Shown here: positions 1-8,091 of the stretch, piece by piece | Position numbering within the stretch: the stretch's first letter is position 1 | How the letters are laid out: every line of letters begins with the position of its first letter | NCBI GenBank assembly: GCA_902766515.1 | Contig: CACXEB010000351.1 | Location: 1-9,363 of the forward strand | Reading direction: 5' to 3' | Source of the DNA: an uncultured Eubacteriales bacterium | Lineage (GTDB): Bacteria > Bacillota_A > Clostridia > Christensenellales > Aristaeellaceae | DNA length: 9,363 bases | The notes under the pieces: model-generated | Databases searched by the model: none | What the model was told of the DNA's origin: nothing | What the model saw: the letters and a program-made list of their open reading frames with translations, nothing else | Translations under genes and position numbers: made by a program

Positions 1-1
1 G

Positions 2-1177
2 CTGGTGCTGGCCAACGCCGCGGGCACCGCTCCGGACGTGGTGCTGAGCCTCCAGTACGTAGTGCCCAGCTACCTTGATATCCGCGGCGCCCTCTACGAC
101 CTGACCCAATTCGAGGATTTCCCGGAGGTCGCGCAGCGGTTCTCTACCGGCCTCTTCGTGCCCTATATCCTGGGCGACGGCGTGTATGCCATGCCGGAGA
201 CCGTCAACTTCTGGGTGCAGTTCTACCGGCAGGACATCCTGAACGCGCTCAGCATCAGCGTGCCCGACAACATGGACGAGGTGCGCATGATGCTGCCGGA
301 GCTGCAGCGCCGCAACATGAATTACTACTTCCCGACCGCCGGCATGGTGGGCATGAAGGTGTTTCCCGGCACGCTGCCGCTGATCCTGCAGAGCGGCGGC
401 AGCATCTACGCAGATACCGTCGGCAATACGACCCTGGACAGCGAGGAGAGCCTGAACGGCTTCCGCGAGATGACGGAGCTGTTCACGGTATACAACATGC
501 CGACCGACGTGCCGTCGCCGGGCTTCTACCAGCAGTTCCGCGACGGGACGCTGCCCATCGGCATCGCCGACCTGGCGACCTACAACCTGCTGCTCAACGC
601 TGCGCCGGAGCTGGACGGCATGTGGAACATCTCCCTGTTCCCCGGCCTGGTGGATGAAAACGGCCAGACGCTGCGCTGGACCACCGGCGGCGCGGAGACC
701 ATGGCCATCCTGTCCCAGACGGACATGCCGGATGAGGCCTGGGCGTTCCTCAAATGGTGGAGCTCCACCGAAGTCCAGTCCCGGTTCGGCAACCTGCTGC
801 AGTCCACGTACGGCAGCGAGTACATCTGGCCCACCGCCAACATCGAGGCCTTCGAGACCCTGCCCCTCAAATCCGGCCACAAGAAGATCATCATGGAGCA
901 GATGAAGTGGATGACCGAAGCGCCCTGGGTGCTGGGCACGTACATGCTGGAGCGCGAGCTGAGCAACGCCTTCATCTCCGTGGTCGTGGACGGCACCGAC
1001 GCCCGCCGGGCCCTGGACACCGCGGTCAAGCGCATCAACCGCGAGACCTACCGCAAGCTGGAGGAATTCGGCTACTATAAGGGCGGGCAGATGCTGAAGC
1101 CCTTCAAGACTCCCACCGTCCAGGTGGTCAACGACCTGATCGAAGCCTATCAGTCCAGGAAGGAGGACAGCCCGTGA
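2..1177 (+). CDS. Extracellular solute-binding protein (SBP1), family 1, 5'-truncated by the window edge
   Basis: This is the C-terminal part (391 residues) of a sugar-binding protein of an ABC importer. It would act outside the membrane, handing a carbohydrate to the permeases encoded next. The frame is open to base 2, and the GTG at base 5 is an internal valine, so the real start lies upstream. Visible family marks are [10 protein letters not shown] near the left edge, then [30 protein letters not shown] (hinge region), and a late block with [25 protein letters not shown] and KLEEFGYY. From memory, this late block resembles the long solute-binding proteins found beside DUF5696 genes in Paenibacillus, some of them around 900 residues. 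The total length cannot be judged here. Its stop overlaps the next GTG start by 4 bases, indicating translational coupling. No frameshift is seen. The ligand is unknown. Confidence 0.93.
   Translation: MVLANAAGTAPDVVLSLQYVVPSYLDIRGALYDLTQFEDFPEVAQRFSTGLFVPYILGDGVYAMPETVNFWVQFYRQDILNALSISVPDNMDEVRMMLPELQRRNMNYYFPTAGMVGMKVFPGTLPLILQSGGSIYADTVGNTTLDSEESLNGFREMTELFTVYNMPTDVPSPGFYQQFRDGTLPIGIADLATYNLLLNAAPELDGMWNISLFPGLVDENGQTLRWTTGGAETMAILSQTDMPDEAWAFLKWWSSTEVQSRFGNLLQSTYGSEYIWPTANIEAFETLPLKSGHKKIIMEQMKWMTEAPWVLGTYMLERELSNAFISVVVDGTDARRALDTAVKRINRETYRKLEEFGYYKGGQMLKPFKTPTVQVVNDLIEAYQSRKEDSP
1160..1166 (+). promoter_or_regulatory. Ribosome binding site AAGGAGG for the GTG start at 1174
   Basis: A perfect AAGGAGG lies 7 bases before the GTG at 1174, inside the end of the SBP1 gene. 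It supports GTG as the true start of the first permease, giving a GTGA start/stop overlap at 1174-1177. Confidence 0.85.
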
Positions 1178-2058
1178 TTACCGGTAAAAAGACCCCTTAC
1201 CTGTTTCTCCTGCCCTATCTGATCCTCTTTACCGTCTTCATCATCATCCCCACGGTGATGGCCATCGGCCTTTCCTTCACCAACTACAACGCCGTACAGA
1301 CACCGCAGTTCGTGGGCCTGACCAACTATATCAACCTGCTGACCCAGGACACGATCTTCCTGCAGTACGTGCTGCCCAACACGATCCTGTTCAGCCTCGT
1401 CGTGGGACCCGTGGGCTACATGCTCGCCTTCTTCCTGGCCTGGTCGCTGAGCCAGCTGACCAAGCTGCCCCGCACCATCCTCGCGCTGATCATCTACAGC
1501 CCGAGCATGACCATGGGCGTCGCCATGACGGTCATGTGGCGGGTGGTCTTCCTTGGCAACCAGAGCGGTATCGCCAACTATGTGCTGACCCAGCTCGGCG
1601 TCATCACAGAGCCCATCGTCTGGATGCTAAATACCAACTACATCATGCCCATCGTCATCATCGTCGCCATGTGGGGCAGCATGGGCGTCGGCTTCCTGGC
1701 CATGCTGGCCGGCCTGCTCGAGGTCAACCCCGAGCTGTATGAGGCCGCCTCCATCGACGGCGTGCGCAACCGCTTCCAGGAGGTCTTCTACATCACCATC
1801 CCCAGCATGAAGCCCCAGATGCTGTTTGGCGCGGTCATGAGCATCGTGAACGCCTTCCAGGCCGGCAATATCGGCGTCATGCTGACGGGCAGCAACCCGA
1901 CTCCCCAGTACGCGGCGCAGCTGATGACCAACCATATTGAGGACTACGGTTTCATCCGCTATGAGATGGGCTACGCCGCCGCGGTTTCCGTGGCGCTCCT
2001 CGGCCTGATCTACGTCTTCTCGTACGTGGCGCGCAGGCTGTTTACTGAAAAGGACTGA
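1174..2058 (+). CDS. Sugar ABC transporter permease, MalF/UgpA-like (pair 1)
   Basis: This is an inner-membrane subunit (294 aa) of a CUT1-type carbohydrate importer (binding-protein-dependent transport inner-membrane family). Six hydrophobic segments are visible, at about residues 8-35, 66-95, 102-127, 156-185, 213-235 and 263-287. The cytoplasmic EAA loop that docks on the ATPase is at about 190-212: it starts [12 protein letters not shown] and ends in YITIPSMKP, matching EAA-x3-G-x9-I-x-LP with IP for LP. The length is normal for the family. The GTG start overlaps the SBP1 stop by 4 bases and has a strong ribosome binding site. The next permease follows after 17 bases, so the two presumably form a heterodimeric channel fed by SBP1. 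It is clearly different in sequence from the other MalF-like gene at 7141. The substrate cannot be read from the sequence. Confidence 0.95.
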   Translation: MITGKKTPYLFLLPYLILFTVFIIIPTVMAIGLSFTNYNAVQTPQFVGLTNYINLLTQDTIFLQYVLPNTILFSLVVGPVGYMLAFFLAWSLSQLTKLPRTILALIIYSPSMTMGVAMTVMWRVVFLGNQSGIANYVLTQLGVITEPIVWMLNTNYIMPIVIIVAMWGSMGVGFLAMLAGLLEVNPELYEAASIDGVRNRFQEVFYITIPSMKPQMLFGAVMSIVNAFQAGNIGVMLTGSNPTPQYAAQLMTNHIEDYGFIRYEMGYAAAVSVALLGLIYVFSYVARRLFTEKD

Positions 2059-2075
2059 GGAAAGGAGGAAACGGC

Positions 2076-2945
2076 ATGGCGGCTATCGGCGGTACCAAGG
2101 TCAATCCCAAGAAATTCCACAAAAACCAGATCCCCTTCTACCTCTACCTGATCCCCATCGCGATCTTCATGGGCCTGCCCATCGTGTACATCATCAACCA
2201 CGCTTTCAAGCCCATGGACGAGCTGTTCGCGTTCCCTCCCCGGTTCTTCGTGACCCATCCGTCCCTGATCAATTTCCAGAACCTGTTCCAGACCGCTTCG
2301 TCCTCCTCGATTCCCATCAGCCGGTACGTGTTCAACAGCGTGCTGGTCACGGTGGCGGTGGTGTTCCTGAGCGTCATGATCAGCACCATGGCGGCCTTCG
2401 CGCTGAGCAAGATGAAGTTCCGCCTGAAGAACACCATCTTTGAGATCAACAACCTGGCGCTGATGTTCGTGGCCACGGCCGTGACGATCCCGCGTTACCT
2501 TACCATCTCGATGACGGGCATCCTCGACACCTACTGGGCGCACATCCTGCCCCAGGTGGCCATGCCGGTCTGCCTGTTCCTCATCAAGCAGTTCGTGGAC
2601 GGTGTCCCCAACTCCCTGATCGAGGCCGCGCAGCTCGAGGGCGCGGGCAGCTTCACCATCTACCGGAAGATCATGCTGCCCCTGATCAAGCCCGCGATCG
2701 CCACCGGCGCGATCCTGGTGTTCCAGAACGTGTGGAACAACATCGAGACCTCCAGCCTCTTCACCTCGTCCGAGGGCGTGCGTACGCTGGCGTTCTATAT
2801 GAACACGCTGAGCGGCGCGGGCACCGTCCAGGGCCAGGGCATGGCCGCCGCGGCTGCGCTGATCATGTTCGTGCCCAACCTGCTGCTGTTCGTTGTGATG
2901 CAGTCCAGCGTCATGAACACGATGGCGCACAGCGGACTCAAGTGA
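2076..2945 (+). CDS. Carbohydrate ABC transporter permease, MalG/UgpE-like (pair 1)
   Basis: This is the second membrane subunit (289 aa) of the first importer. The ATG at 2076 is preceded by AAAGGAGG (2061-2068) at 7-base spacing. The N-terminus is short and basic, followed by a first membrane span at about residues 19-40. TFAL-type MalG features are seen around AAFALSKMKF after the second span. The EAA loop is at about 183-206 (EAAQLEGAGSFTIYRKIMLP), with a glutamate where aspartate is usual before the conserved glycine. The C-terminal end, VVMQSSVMNTMAHSGLK, is typical of MalG-type permeases, which often end in a short G-K tail. It should pair with the permease just upstream. The stop is 10 bases before the next gene's start. 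Confidence 0.95.
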   Translation: MAAIGGTKVNPKKFHKNQIPFYLYLIPIAIFMGLPIVYIINHAFKPMDELFAFPPRFFVTHPSLINFQNLFQTASSSSIPISRYVFNSVLVTVAVVFLSVMISTMAAFALSKMKFRLKNTIFEINNLALMFVATAVTIPRYLTISMTGILDTYWAHILPQVAMPVCLFLIKQFVDGVPNSLIEAAQLEGAGSFTIYRKIMLPLIKPAIATGAILVFQNVWNNIETSSLFTSSEGVRTLAFYMNTLSGAGTVQGQGMAAAAALIMFVPNLLLFVVMQSSVMNTMAHSGLK

Positions 2946-2950
2946 GGTGG
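2944..2950 (+). promoter_or_regulatory. Ribosome binding site GAGGTGG selecting the ATG at 2956
   Basis: GAGGTGG overlaps the stop codon of the upstream permease and lies 5 bases before the ATG at 2956. The in-frame GTG at 2947 falls inside this site and has no site of its own upstream, so 2956 is the better start. It also places a clean K-K charged n-region at the signal peptide start. Confidence 0.7.
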
Positions 2951-2955
2951 CCGGC

Positions 2956-4998
2956 ATGAAGAAAACGATCCTTCTCATGGCCGCGCTCGCGCTGCTGCTG
3001 ACCGCCCTCTGCCCGGCGGCCTTTGCCGGCACCCCCTACAAGACCTTCACCCTCGGTGTGGACAAGCAGCTGGTCGAAACCCAGACCGCCTATGAGCCGG
3101 TGCGCACCATCGTCCGCTTCGGCGAGGAGACCCTGAAGAATCCCCAGGACCTGCGCATGGGCCCGGACGGCCTCCTGTATATCGCCGATACCGGCAACAA
3201 GCGCATCCTGGTCGTCACCCGCGAGGGCGACTTCGTCCGCGAGATCAAGGACAAGAAGAATTTCAAGACTCCCAGCGGCGTCTATGTGGACGCGGACCTC
3301 AACGTGTACGTCGCGGACGAAAGCAGCCGCGCCGTGCTGGTCTACGATCAGAAGGACAAACTGATCCGCACCTGGAACAAGCCGACGCATCCCCTCTTCG
3401 GTGAGACCGCGCCGTACAAGCCCCGCAAGCTGGTCATCGACAAGCGCGGCAACCTCTACATCGCCAGCAAGGGCAACACCAACGGCATCGTCCAGATCTC
3501 GCCGGCAGGGGAAGGCGAATTCCTCGGCTACTACGGCGCGAATACCTCCAACGTATCGGTCATCATGGCCATCCGCAAGGCGATCTTCAGTGATGAGCAG
3601 CTGTCCGGCATGGCCGGCGTCATCCCGATCGGCATCGAAAACATGTGCATCGACGCCAAGGGTATGGTCTACGCCATCTCACAGAGCAACGACGCGGCCA
3701 GCCTCCGCCGCCTGAACGTCGCAGGCCGCAATACCCTGACCCCTGATTACTGGACCGAACTGACCACCGCCGTGGCCGTCACCCCGCAGGGCTCCGTCTT
3801 TACCGCCAACGCCAACGGCCGCATCGTCGAATACACCTCCGAGGGCGACATGCTGTTTGTCTTCGGCGCCTTCGACGCCGGCGAGCAGCGCGTCGGCACC
3901 TTCCGCTCCGTCAGCGGCATGGTCGTGGACGATGACTACAGGCTGTATGTGCTGGACGCGGTCCTCGGCAGCATCCAGGTCCTGCAGCCCACCGAGTTCA
4001 CCAGCCTCGTGCACTCCGCCTTCACCCTGTTCCAGGACGGCAAGTACGCAGAGAGCAAGGCCCCCTGGACCGAGGTGCAGCGCATGAACAGCCTGTTCAC
4101 CTACGCCAACACCGGCCTGGGAGAGGCCCTGTACCGCGAGGGCGACTATGACACCGCCCTCACCAGCTTTCGCAACAGCGGCAACCGCCAGGGCTACTCG
4201 GACGCCTACTGGGAGCTGCGCTCCAACTGGCTGCACACCCATATCGGCACCATTTTGATCGTCCTGGCCGCGCTGGTGGTCCTGATCCAGGTGATCCGGA
4301 TGATCAACCGGAAGACCGGTTTCCTGCAGCCCGTCGGCGCCGGCCTGCGCAAGGTTGGCGGCCTGCGCCTCGTCAGCCAGACCGGCTATGCCTTCCGCAT
4401 GCTCAAAAACCCCTACGACTGCTGCTACGGCATCAAGCATGAGGGCCGGGCCGGCTGGCTCAGCGCCGTCATCGTGCTGGTGATCGTCTTTATCCTGAAT
4501 ACCCTCAGCAAGTACAGCAGCGGTTTTTTGTTCAAGCAGGTCCAGGAGGGCCGCTATGAGCTGCTGAACGACGGCATCATCTTCTTCTGCGCCTGGCTGC
4601 TGCTGGTCATCTGCTGCTACCTGGTCTGCACGATCAAGGACGGCGAGGCCCGCTTCCGCGACCTGTTCATCGGTGCGGCCTACGCGCTGGCGCCCATGCT
4701 GATCTTCCTGCCGCTGCGCATCATACTGACCAACGTACTGACCTACAACGAGGCCTTCTTCATCACCCTGATCGACGTGATCAGCTATGGCTGGACCGGC
4801 CTGACCGTCCTGCTGATGATCATGTACCTGAACGACTACTCCTTCAAGCGGACGCTGGCCATCGTCATCCTGACGCTGTTCACTGTCCTCGTTGCCGTTG
4901 CCCTGCTGTTTGTCGTCTATGTGCTGATCACCCAGCTGATCAACTTTGTGTCCGGCATTTACGGAGAGGTGGTGTATCGCTTTGTCAGAAGGATCTAA
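2956..4998 (+). CDS. NHL-repeat beta-propeller / TPR-like / Yip1-domain membrane protein
   Basis: This 680-aa protein has several parts. Residues 1-24 are a signal peptide ending AFA, with cleavage expected before G25. About 45-345 form roughly six NHL-type propeller blades with the recurring pattern P-x-x-hydrophobic, D-x-x-G-x-hydrophobic-Y-hydrophobic-A-D/S, for example GLLYIADTGNKRILVV, LNVYVADESSRAVLVY and GNLYIASKGNTNGIV. About 350-425 look like a TPR-type helical pair (FQDGKYAESK, ALYREGDYDTALTSFRNSG). A membrane span lies at about 430-447, then a basic linker (RMINRK, RKVGGLR), then a Yip1-type domain at about 480-672 with spans near 501-520, 541-560, 570-592, 600-625 and 634-660. The positive-inside rule puts the propeller outside the cell. 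Its function is unknown; a scaffold, glycan sensor or partner of the transporter or DUF5696 is inferred only from context. From memory, 'YIP1 family' proteins of this kind accompany DUF5696 genes in other Bacillota. The 3' end overlaps the next gene by 17 bases. Confidence 0.88.
   Translation: MKKTILLMAALALLLTALCPAAFAGTPYKTFTLGVDKQLVETQTAYEPVRTIVRFGEETLKNPQDLRMGPDGLLYIADTGNKRILVVTREGDFVREIKDKKNFKTPSGVYVDADLNVYVADESSRAVLVYDQKDKLIRTWNKPTHPLFGETAPYKPRKLVIDKRGNLYIASKGNTNGIVQISPAGEGEFLGYYGANTSNVSVIMAIRKAIFSDEQLSGMAGVIPIGIENMCIDAKGMVYAISQSNDAASLRRLNVAGRNTLTPDYWTELTTAVAVTPQGSVFTANANGRIVEYTSEGDMLFVFGAFDAGEQRVGTFRSVSGMVVDDDYRLYVLDAVLGSIQVLQPTEFTSLVHSAFTLFQDGKYAESKAPWTEVQRMNSLFTYANTGLGEALYREGDYDTALTSFRNSGNRQGYSDAYWELRSNWLHTHIGTILIVLAALVVLIQVIRMINRKTGFLQPVGAGLRKVGGLRLVSQTGYAFRMLKNPYDCCYGIKHEGRAGWLSAVIVLVIVFILNTLSKYSSGFLFKQVQEGRYELLNDGIIFFCAWLLLVICCYLVCTIKDGEARFRDLFIGAAYALAPMLIFLPLRIILTNVLTYNEAFFITLIDVISYGWTGLTVLLMIMYLNDYSFKRTLAIVILTLFTVLVAVALLFVVYVLITQLINFVSGIYGEVVYRFVRRI
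4963..4973 (+). promoter_or_regulatory. Ribosome binding site GGAGAGGTGGT selecting the TTG start at 4982
   Basis: GGAGAGGTGGT lies within the last codons of the upstream gene. The stretch GAGGTGGT (4966-4973) matches the anti-Shine-Dalgarno complement at 7 of 8 positions and sits about 10 bases before TTG 4982, counting from GAGGTG. The upstream in-frame TTG at 4946 would add 12 residues with two cysteines and acidic residues before the signal peptide and has no site. TTG 4982 is therefore preferred. Confidence 0.65.
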
Positions 4999-7144
4999 GC
5001 TCTTCCTGCTCGCCTGCGTACTGCTGCTTCTCCTGGCGCCGGCGGCCCGGGCCGGATCCGGTGCCGCGATCCCGGAGGATTACGTCGCGATCGCGGAAAA
5101 CAGCCGCTTCAACCTCTGGCTGCAGCCCAAAACCCTCGCCGTCATCGTCGAGTCCAAGGCCAGCGGCCGGCTCCTGTACTCCAGCGTGCGCAACCCGGAG
5201 GAAATGAAGGACAACGCCGCCTGGAAGGGCTTTTACCAGAGCGGCATCGTCATGGAATACCTGGAGGGCGTCAAATCCATCCCGCTGCAGGCCGACTTCA
5301 TCAATACGGCCAGCGAGATCGACCTGACCCTGACGGGCAGCGGCTACGTCGCGAAGGTCCGCTATCCGGACCTGTCCATCAGCTATGAGGTCACCCTCAC
5401 GATGGACGAGCGCGGCTTCAGCGTCGCGATCCCCCAGTCCTCCATCGTCGAGGAGGACAGCGAAAACTACACCGTCGCCGCCATGTATCTCTATCCCTTC
5501 ATGGGTTACAGCTACCTGGGCGAGGACAGCGGCTACATGATCATTCCCGACGGTCAGGGCGCCATCATCGAGCTCAAGAACAACGAGGGACGCCTCACCT
5601 CCCCGTTCGACCGCGCGGTTTACGGCACCAATATCGGCATCGAGGACACGGTGTACAGCGACTGGACGGTCAGCCCGGAGCAGATCCTCCTGCCCGCCTT
5701 CGGCATGGTCCATGAGGATGATCAGATGGCCGTGCTGGGCTTCATCGAAAGCGGCGACGCGGCCGCACGCATCATGGCCTATCCCAACGGCGTCCGCATG
5801 AAGTTCGACTGGGTCTGCGCCAAGTACCTCTACCGGATGATCTATTCCCAGCCTACCGGCCCCAACAGCGCCACGATCAGCATGCGCACCGAGCATGCCC
5901 GGTCGATCGATATCCTCCAGCACTTCCTGCTCGAGGACGGCGACACCGCCAACTATGCCGGCCTGGCCTGCGCCCTGCGCGAATACATGAACGAAAAGGG
6001 CTATTTCGGTGAGGCGGACATGGGCCCGTTCGATATCGCGGTCGATTTTCTCGGCACGGAAACGGAAAACTACGTCCTGGGCAGAAAAGACGTGCCCATG
6101 ACCACCTTCGGCCAGGCCCGCGATATCCTTGAAGAGCTTGCCCGGGACGGCGTGCAGGACATCACGGCCTGCTACCGCGGCTGGCAGCAGGGCGGCCTGG
6201 TCGGCGCGCTGCCGACGGACGCCTATGCCCCGGCGGGCGCGCTGGGCGGCGACGGCGGGCTGCAGCAGCTGATCAGCAGCGCCGCGGCGCTCAATATTCC
6301 GGTCTTCCTGGAGGCGGACTTCCTGCGCCTCAACATCACCACCCATCCGATGCTCTTCTACTCCAGCTTCAAGAAGATCACCTCCCAGACCTGGAGCCGT
6401 CCGACCTTCGGCATGGTCTATGACACCCTTCACGCGCTGACACCGGCCAAAACCCTCGAAATCGGCAAGGCGGCCGTCGGGCAGATGAAGGATCACAACG
6501 TGCCGGGTGTCGCGCTGACGGGCATCACCTCCCTGATGAGCGACTTCTATGAGTCGGACCATTACCAGGACAGCAGCCGCATGATGCGGGATTACGAGAC
6601 GCTGGTCAGCGGGACCGCCCAGACCCTTCCGGCCGCCCTGGACAAGGCCAACTGCTACCTGTGGCGCTATGCCGACGCCCTCCGCGGGATGCCGATCTCC
6701 TGCTCCAATTACAGCTATGTCAGGCGTGAGATCCCCTTCCTGGCCATGGTCGTCAGCGGCCGGCTGCCCTACTATACCGAGTATGCCAATTTCCAGGCCA
6801 ACACCCATCGCTACTTCCTGCACCTGATCGAGCAGGGCACCCGCCCCACCTTCCTCCTCACCGCGGAAGACCCCATCAAGCTGCAGAACACCAACAGCTA
6901 CGACATCTATTCCTCCCGGTACGACCTTTACAAGGATATGATCCCGGCCTGGTACGCGGACCTCAAGGCGTTCAACGACCAGGTCCGGGGCGCTCAGATT
7001 GTCCGCCACGACGCGGACGGCGACCTCGTGCGCGTCACCTGGAGCAACGGCCTCCGCGTCTACCTGAACTTCGGTGAAAAAACCGGGACCATGGACGGCG
7101 TGAGCCTCGACAGACTGTCTTACAAGGTGGTGACTGAGCCATGA
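4982..7144 (+). CDS. Secreted DUF5696-type protein with glycosidase-like layout
   Basis: From TTG 4982 the protein is 720 aa. Residues 1-24 are a signal peptide ending ARA, with cleavage before G25. An N-terminal beta-rich region (about 30-330) opens with IAENSRFNLWLQPKTLAVIV and contains PDGQGAIIELKNNEG and PFDRAVYGTNIG, resembling sugar-binding beta-supersandwich domains of glycoside hydrolases. From about 348 to 645 a barrel-like region follows, with strand-like segments ITACYRGWQQGG (394-405), VFLEADFLRLN (441-451) and GITSLMSDF (514-522). The C-terminal 55 residues end in a small beta domain (LVRVTWSNGLRVYLNFG). The order and wording match DUF5696 proteins as I remember them, though the family call needs a profile search. 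Its catalytic function is unproven; a glycan-cleaving or glycan-binding role is inferred from the layout and its position between two sugar importers. No anchor or C-terminal membrane span is seen, so it may be released. The start overlaps the NHL-Yip1 gene by 17 bases, and the stop overlaps the next ATG by 3 bases (4-base ATGA). Confidence 0.85.
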   Translation: MSEGSKLFLLACVLLLLLAPAARAGSGAAIPEDYVAIAENSRFNLWLQPKTLAVIVESKASGRLLYSSVRNPEEMKDNAAWKGFYQSGIVMEYLEGVKSIPLQADFINTASEIDLTLTGSGYVAKVRYPDLSISYEVTLTMDERGFSVAIPQSSIVEEDSENYTVAAMYLYPFMGYSYLGEDSGYMIIPDGQGAIIELKNNEGRLTSPFDRAVYGTNIGIEDTVYSDWTVSPEQILLPAFGMVHEDDQMAVLGFIESGDAAARIMAYPNGVRMKFDWVCAKYLYRMIYSQPTGPNSATISMRTEHARSIDILQHFLLEDGDTANYAGLACALREYMNEKGYFGEADMGPFDIAVDFLGTETENYVLGRKDVPMTTFGQARDILEELARDGVQDITACYRGWQQGGLVGALPTDAYAPAGALGGDGGLQQLISSAAALNIPVFLEADFLRLNITTHPMLFYSSFKKITSQTWSRPTFGMVYDTLHALTPAKTLEIGKAAVGQMKDHNVPGVALTGITSLMSDFYESDHYQDSSRMMRDYETLVSGTAQTLPAALDKANCYLWRYADALRGMPISCSNYSYVRREIPFLAMVVSGRLPYYTEYANFQANTHRYFLHLIEQGTRPTFLLTAEDPIKLQNTNSYDIYSSRYDLYKDMIPAWYADLKAFNDQVRGAQIVRHDADGDLVRVTWSNGLRVYLNFGEKTGTMDGVSLDRLSYKVVTEP

Positions 7145-8091
7145 GCAAGCGCGTATCACCGGCCATCGGACGCCGCATCACCCGGCGGAAGCTCCGGGAG
7201 TGGGGGTTTGGCTACCTGTTCATCCTGCCCTGGATCATCGGCGTCAGCATCTTTTTCATCTACGCCATGGTGCAGAGCCTGCTCTTCTCCTTCACCAAGG
7301 TGGAGCTTTCCAACGGCGTCATCCTGCAGCCCCTCAAAAACGGCCTGTTTGAAAACTATGTCAAGGTGCTGACCACCGACGTCACCTTCCCCGGCAACCT
7401 GGCCAACTTCGCCGTCGGCCTCGTCCTGCAGCTGCCGATCATCATCTCCTTCAGCCTGATCATCGCGCTGCTGCTCAACGGAAAGATCCGCTGCCGGGGC
7501 CTCTTCCGGATGATCTTCTTCCTGCCGGTCATCATTGCCACAGGCCCCGTGATGTCCCGGCTGACCTCCCAGGGCGTTTCCAGCGTACCCATGGTCAGCC
7601 AGAACGCCCTGCTCAGCGTCCTGAGCGGCCTGCCGGAGTTCATCTACGAGCCGATCAACAACCTGTTCTCCTCGCTCATCATGATCCTGTGGAACAGCGG
7701 CATCCAGATTCTCATCTTCCTGGCGGGGCTCCAGAAGGTGCCGCGCACGCTCTATGAGGCGTCCAAGATCGACGGCGCCTCCGGCTGGGAAGCCTTCTGG
7801 AAGATCACTCTGCCGACCGTCCGGCCCCTCATCCTCCTCAACGCGATCTATACCGTGGTCACGCTGGCGACCGGCGGCAGCAACCAGATCATCGAGCAGA
7901 TCTACACCGCGACCTACACCGCGACGCAGGGCTACTCCTACGCCATGGCCATGAGCTGGATCTACACCGTCGTCGTGTCCGTCATCCTGGTCATCGTCTT
8001 CCTGCTCTTCAAAGAGAAAAGCGACCGCCGTGTGGTCTACCAGCAGAAGCGCGGCGCGCCCAAGATCGTGAAAGGAGGCCCGCGTCGATGA
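7141..8091 (+). CDS. Sugar ABC transporter permease, MalF/LplB-like (pair 2)
   Basis: This 316-aa CUT1-type membrane subunit belongs to the second importer. It starts at ATG 7141 in an ATGA overlap with the DUF5696 stop, behind AAGGTGGTGA (7124-7133). A basic cytoplasmic tail (RRITRRKLREW) precedes the first span at about residues 24-48. The FRMIFFLPVIIATGPV segment is followed by a long polar loop (about 140-178), then LWNSGIQILIFLAGLQKV. The EAA loop at 206-229 reads EASKIDGASGWEAFWKITLP, a good match to EAA-x3-G-x9-I-x-LP with S for the second A. These segments resemble, from memory, a permease type that travels with DUF5696 in Paenibacillus. The last outer loop carries a duplicated YTAT. 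The basic C-terminal tail is longer than in pair 1. The substrate is unknown. It should pair with the permease at 8088. Confidence 0.95.
   Translation: MSKRVSPAIGRRITRRKLREWGFGYLFILPWIIGVSIFFIYAMVQSLLFSFTKVELSNGVILQPLKNGLFENYVKVLTTDVTFPGNLANFAVGLVLQLPIIISFSLIIALLLNGKIRCRGLFRMIFFLPVIIATGPVMSRLTSQGVSSVPMVSQNALLSVLSGLPEFIYEPINNLFSSLIMILWNSGIQILIFLAGLQKVPRTLYEASKIDGASGWEAFWKITLPTVRPLILLNAIYTVVTLATGGSNQIIEQIYTATYTATQGYSYAMAMSWIYTVVVSVILVIVFLLFKEKSDRRVVYQQKRGAPKIVKGGPRR
7902..7925 (+). repeat. Two tandem copies of a 12-base unit inside the pair-2 MalF-like permease
   Basis: CTACACCGCGAC occurs twice head to tail (7902-7913 and 7914-7925) with no mismatches. It keeps the frame and encodes YTATYTAT in the outer loop before the last membrane span. 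It is a small coding duplication with no sign of a wider repeat array. Confidence 0.85.

Noticed and set aside
5..1177. GTG at base 5 as a true start of SBP1
   Set aside because: The frame is open upstream to base 2, there is no signal peptide, and the sequence begins mid-domain just before [10 protein letters not shown], so this is an internal valine of a truncated gene.
2947..2955. GTG 2947 as the start of the NHL-Yip1 gene
   Set aside because: It sits within the ribosome binding site GAGGTGG, has no site of its own, and adds only three residues before a well-formed signal peptide start at ATG 2956.
2010..3032. A 340-codon minus-strand open frame opposite permease 2
   Set aside because: Its composition is low in hydrophobic clusters and high in H, D, R and Q, and the plus strand encodes a clear MalG-like permease with an EAA loop. 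The same reasoning removes the minus-strand frames at 7156-8106, 8037-9011 and 3679-4440.
4985..7159. A 724-codon open frame on the minus strand opposite the DUF5696 gene
   Set aside because: It mirrors the plus-strand gene almost end to end, is rich in H, D, G, R and A with no recognisable domain, and is what GC-rich codon use produces on the opposite strand. The plus frame has a signal peptide, ribosome binding site and family features.
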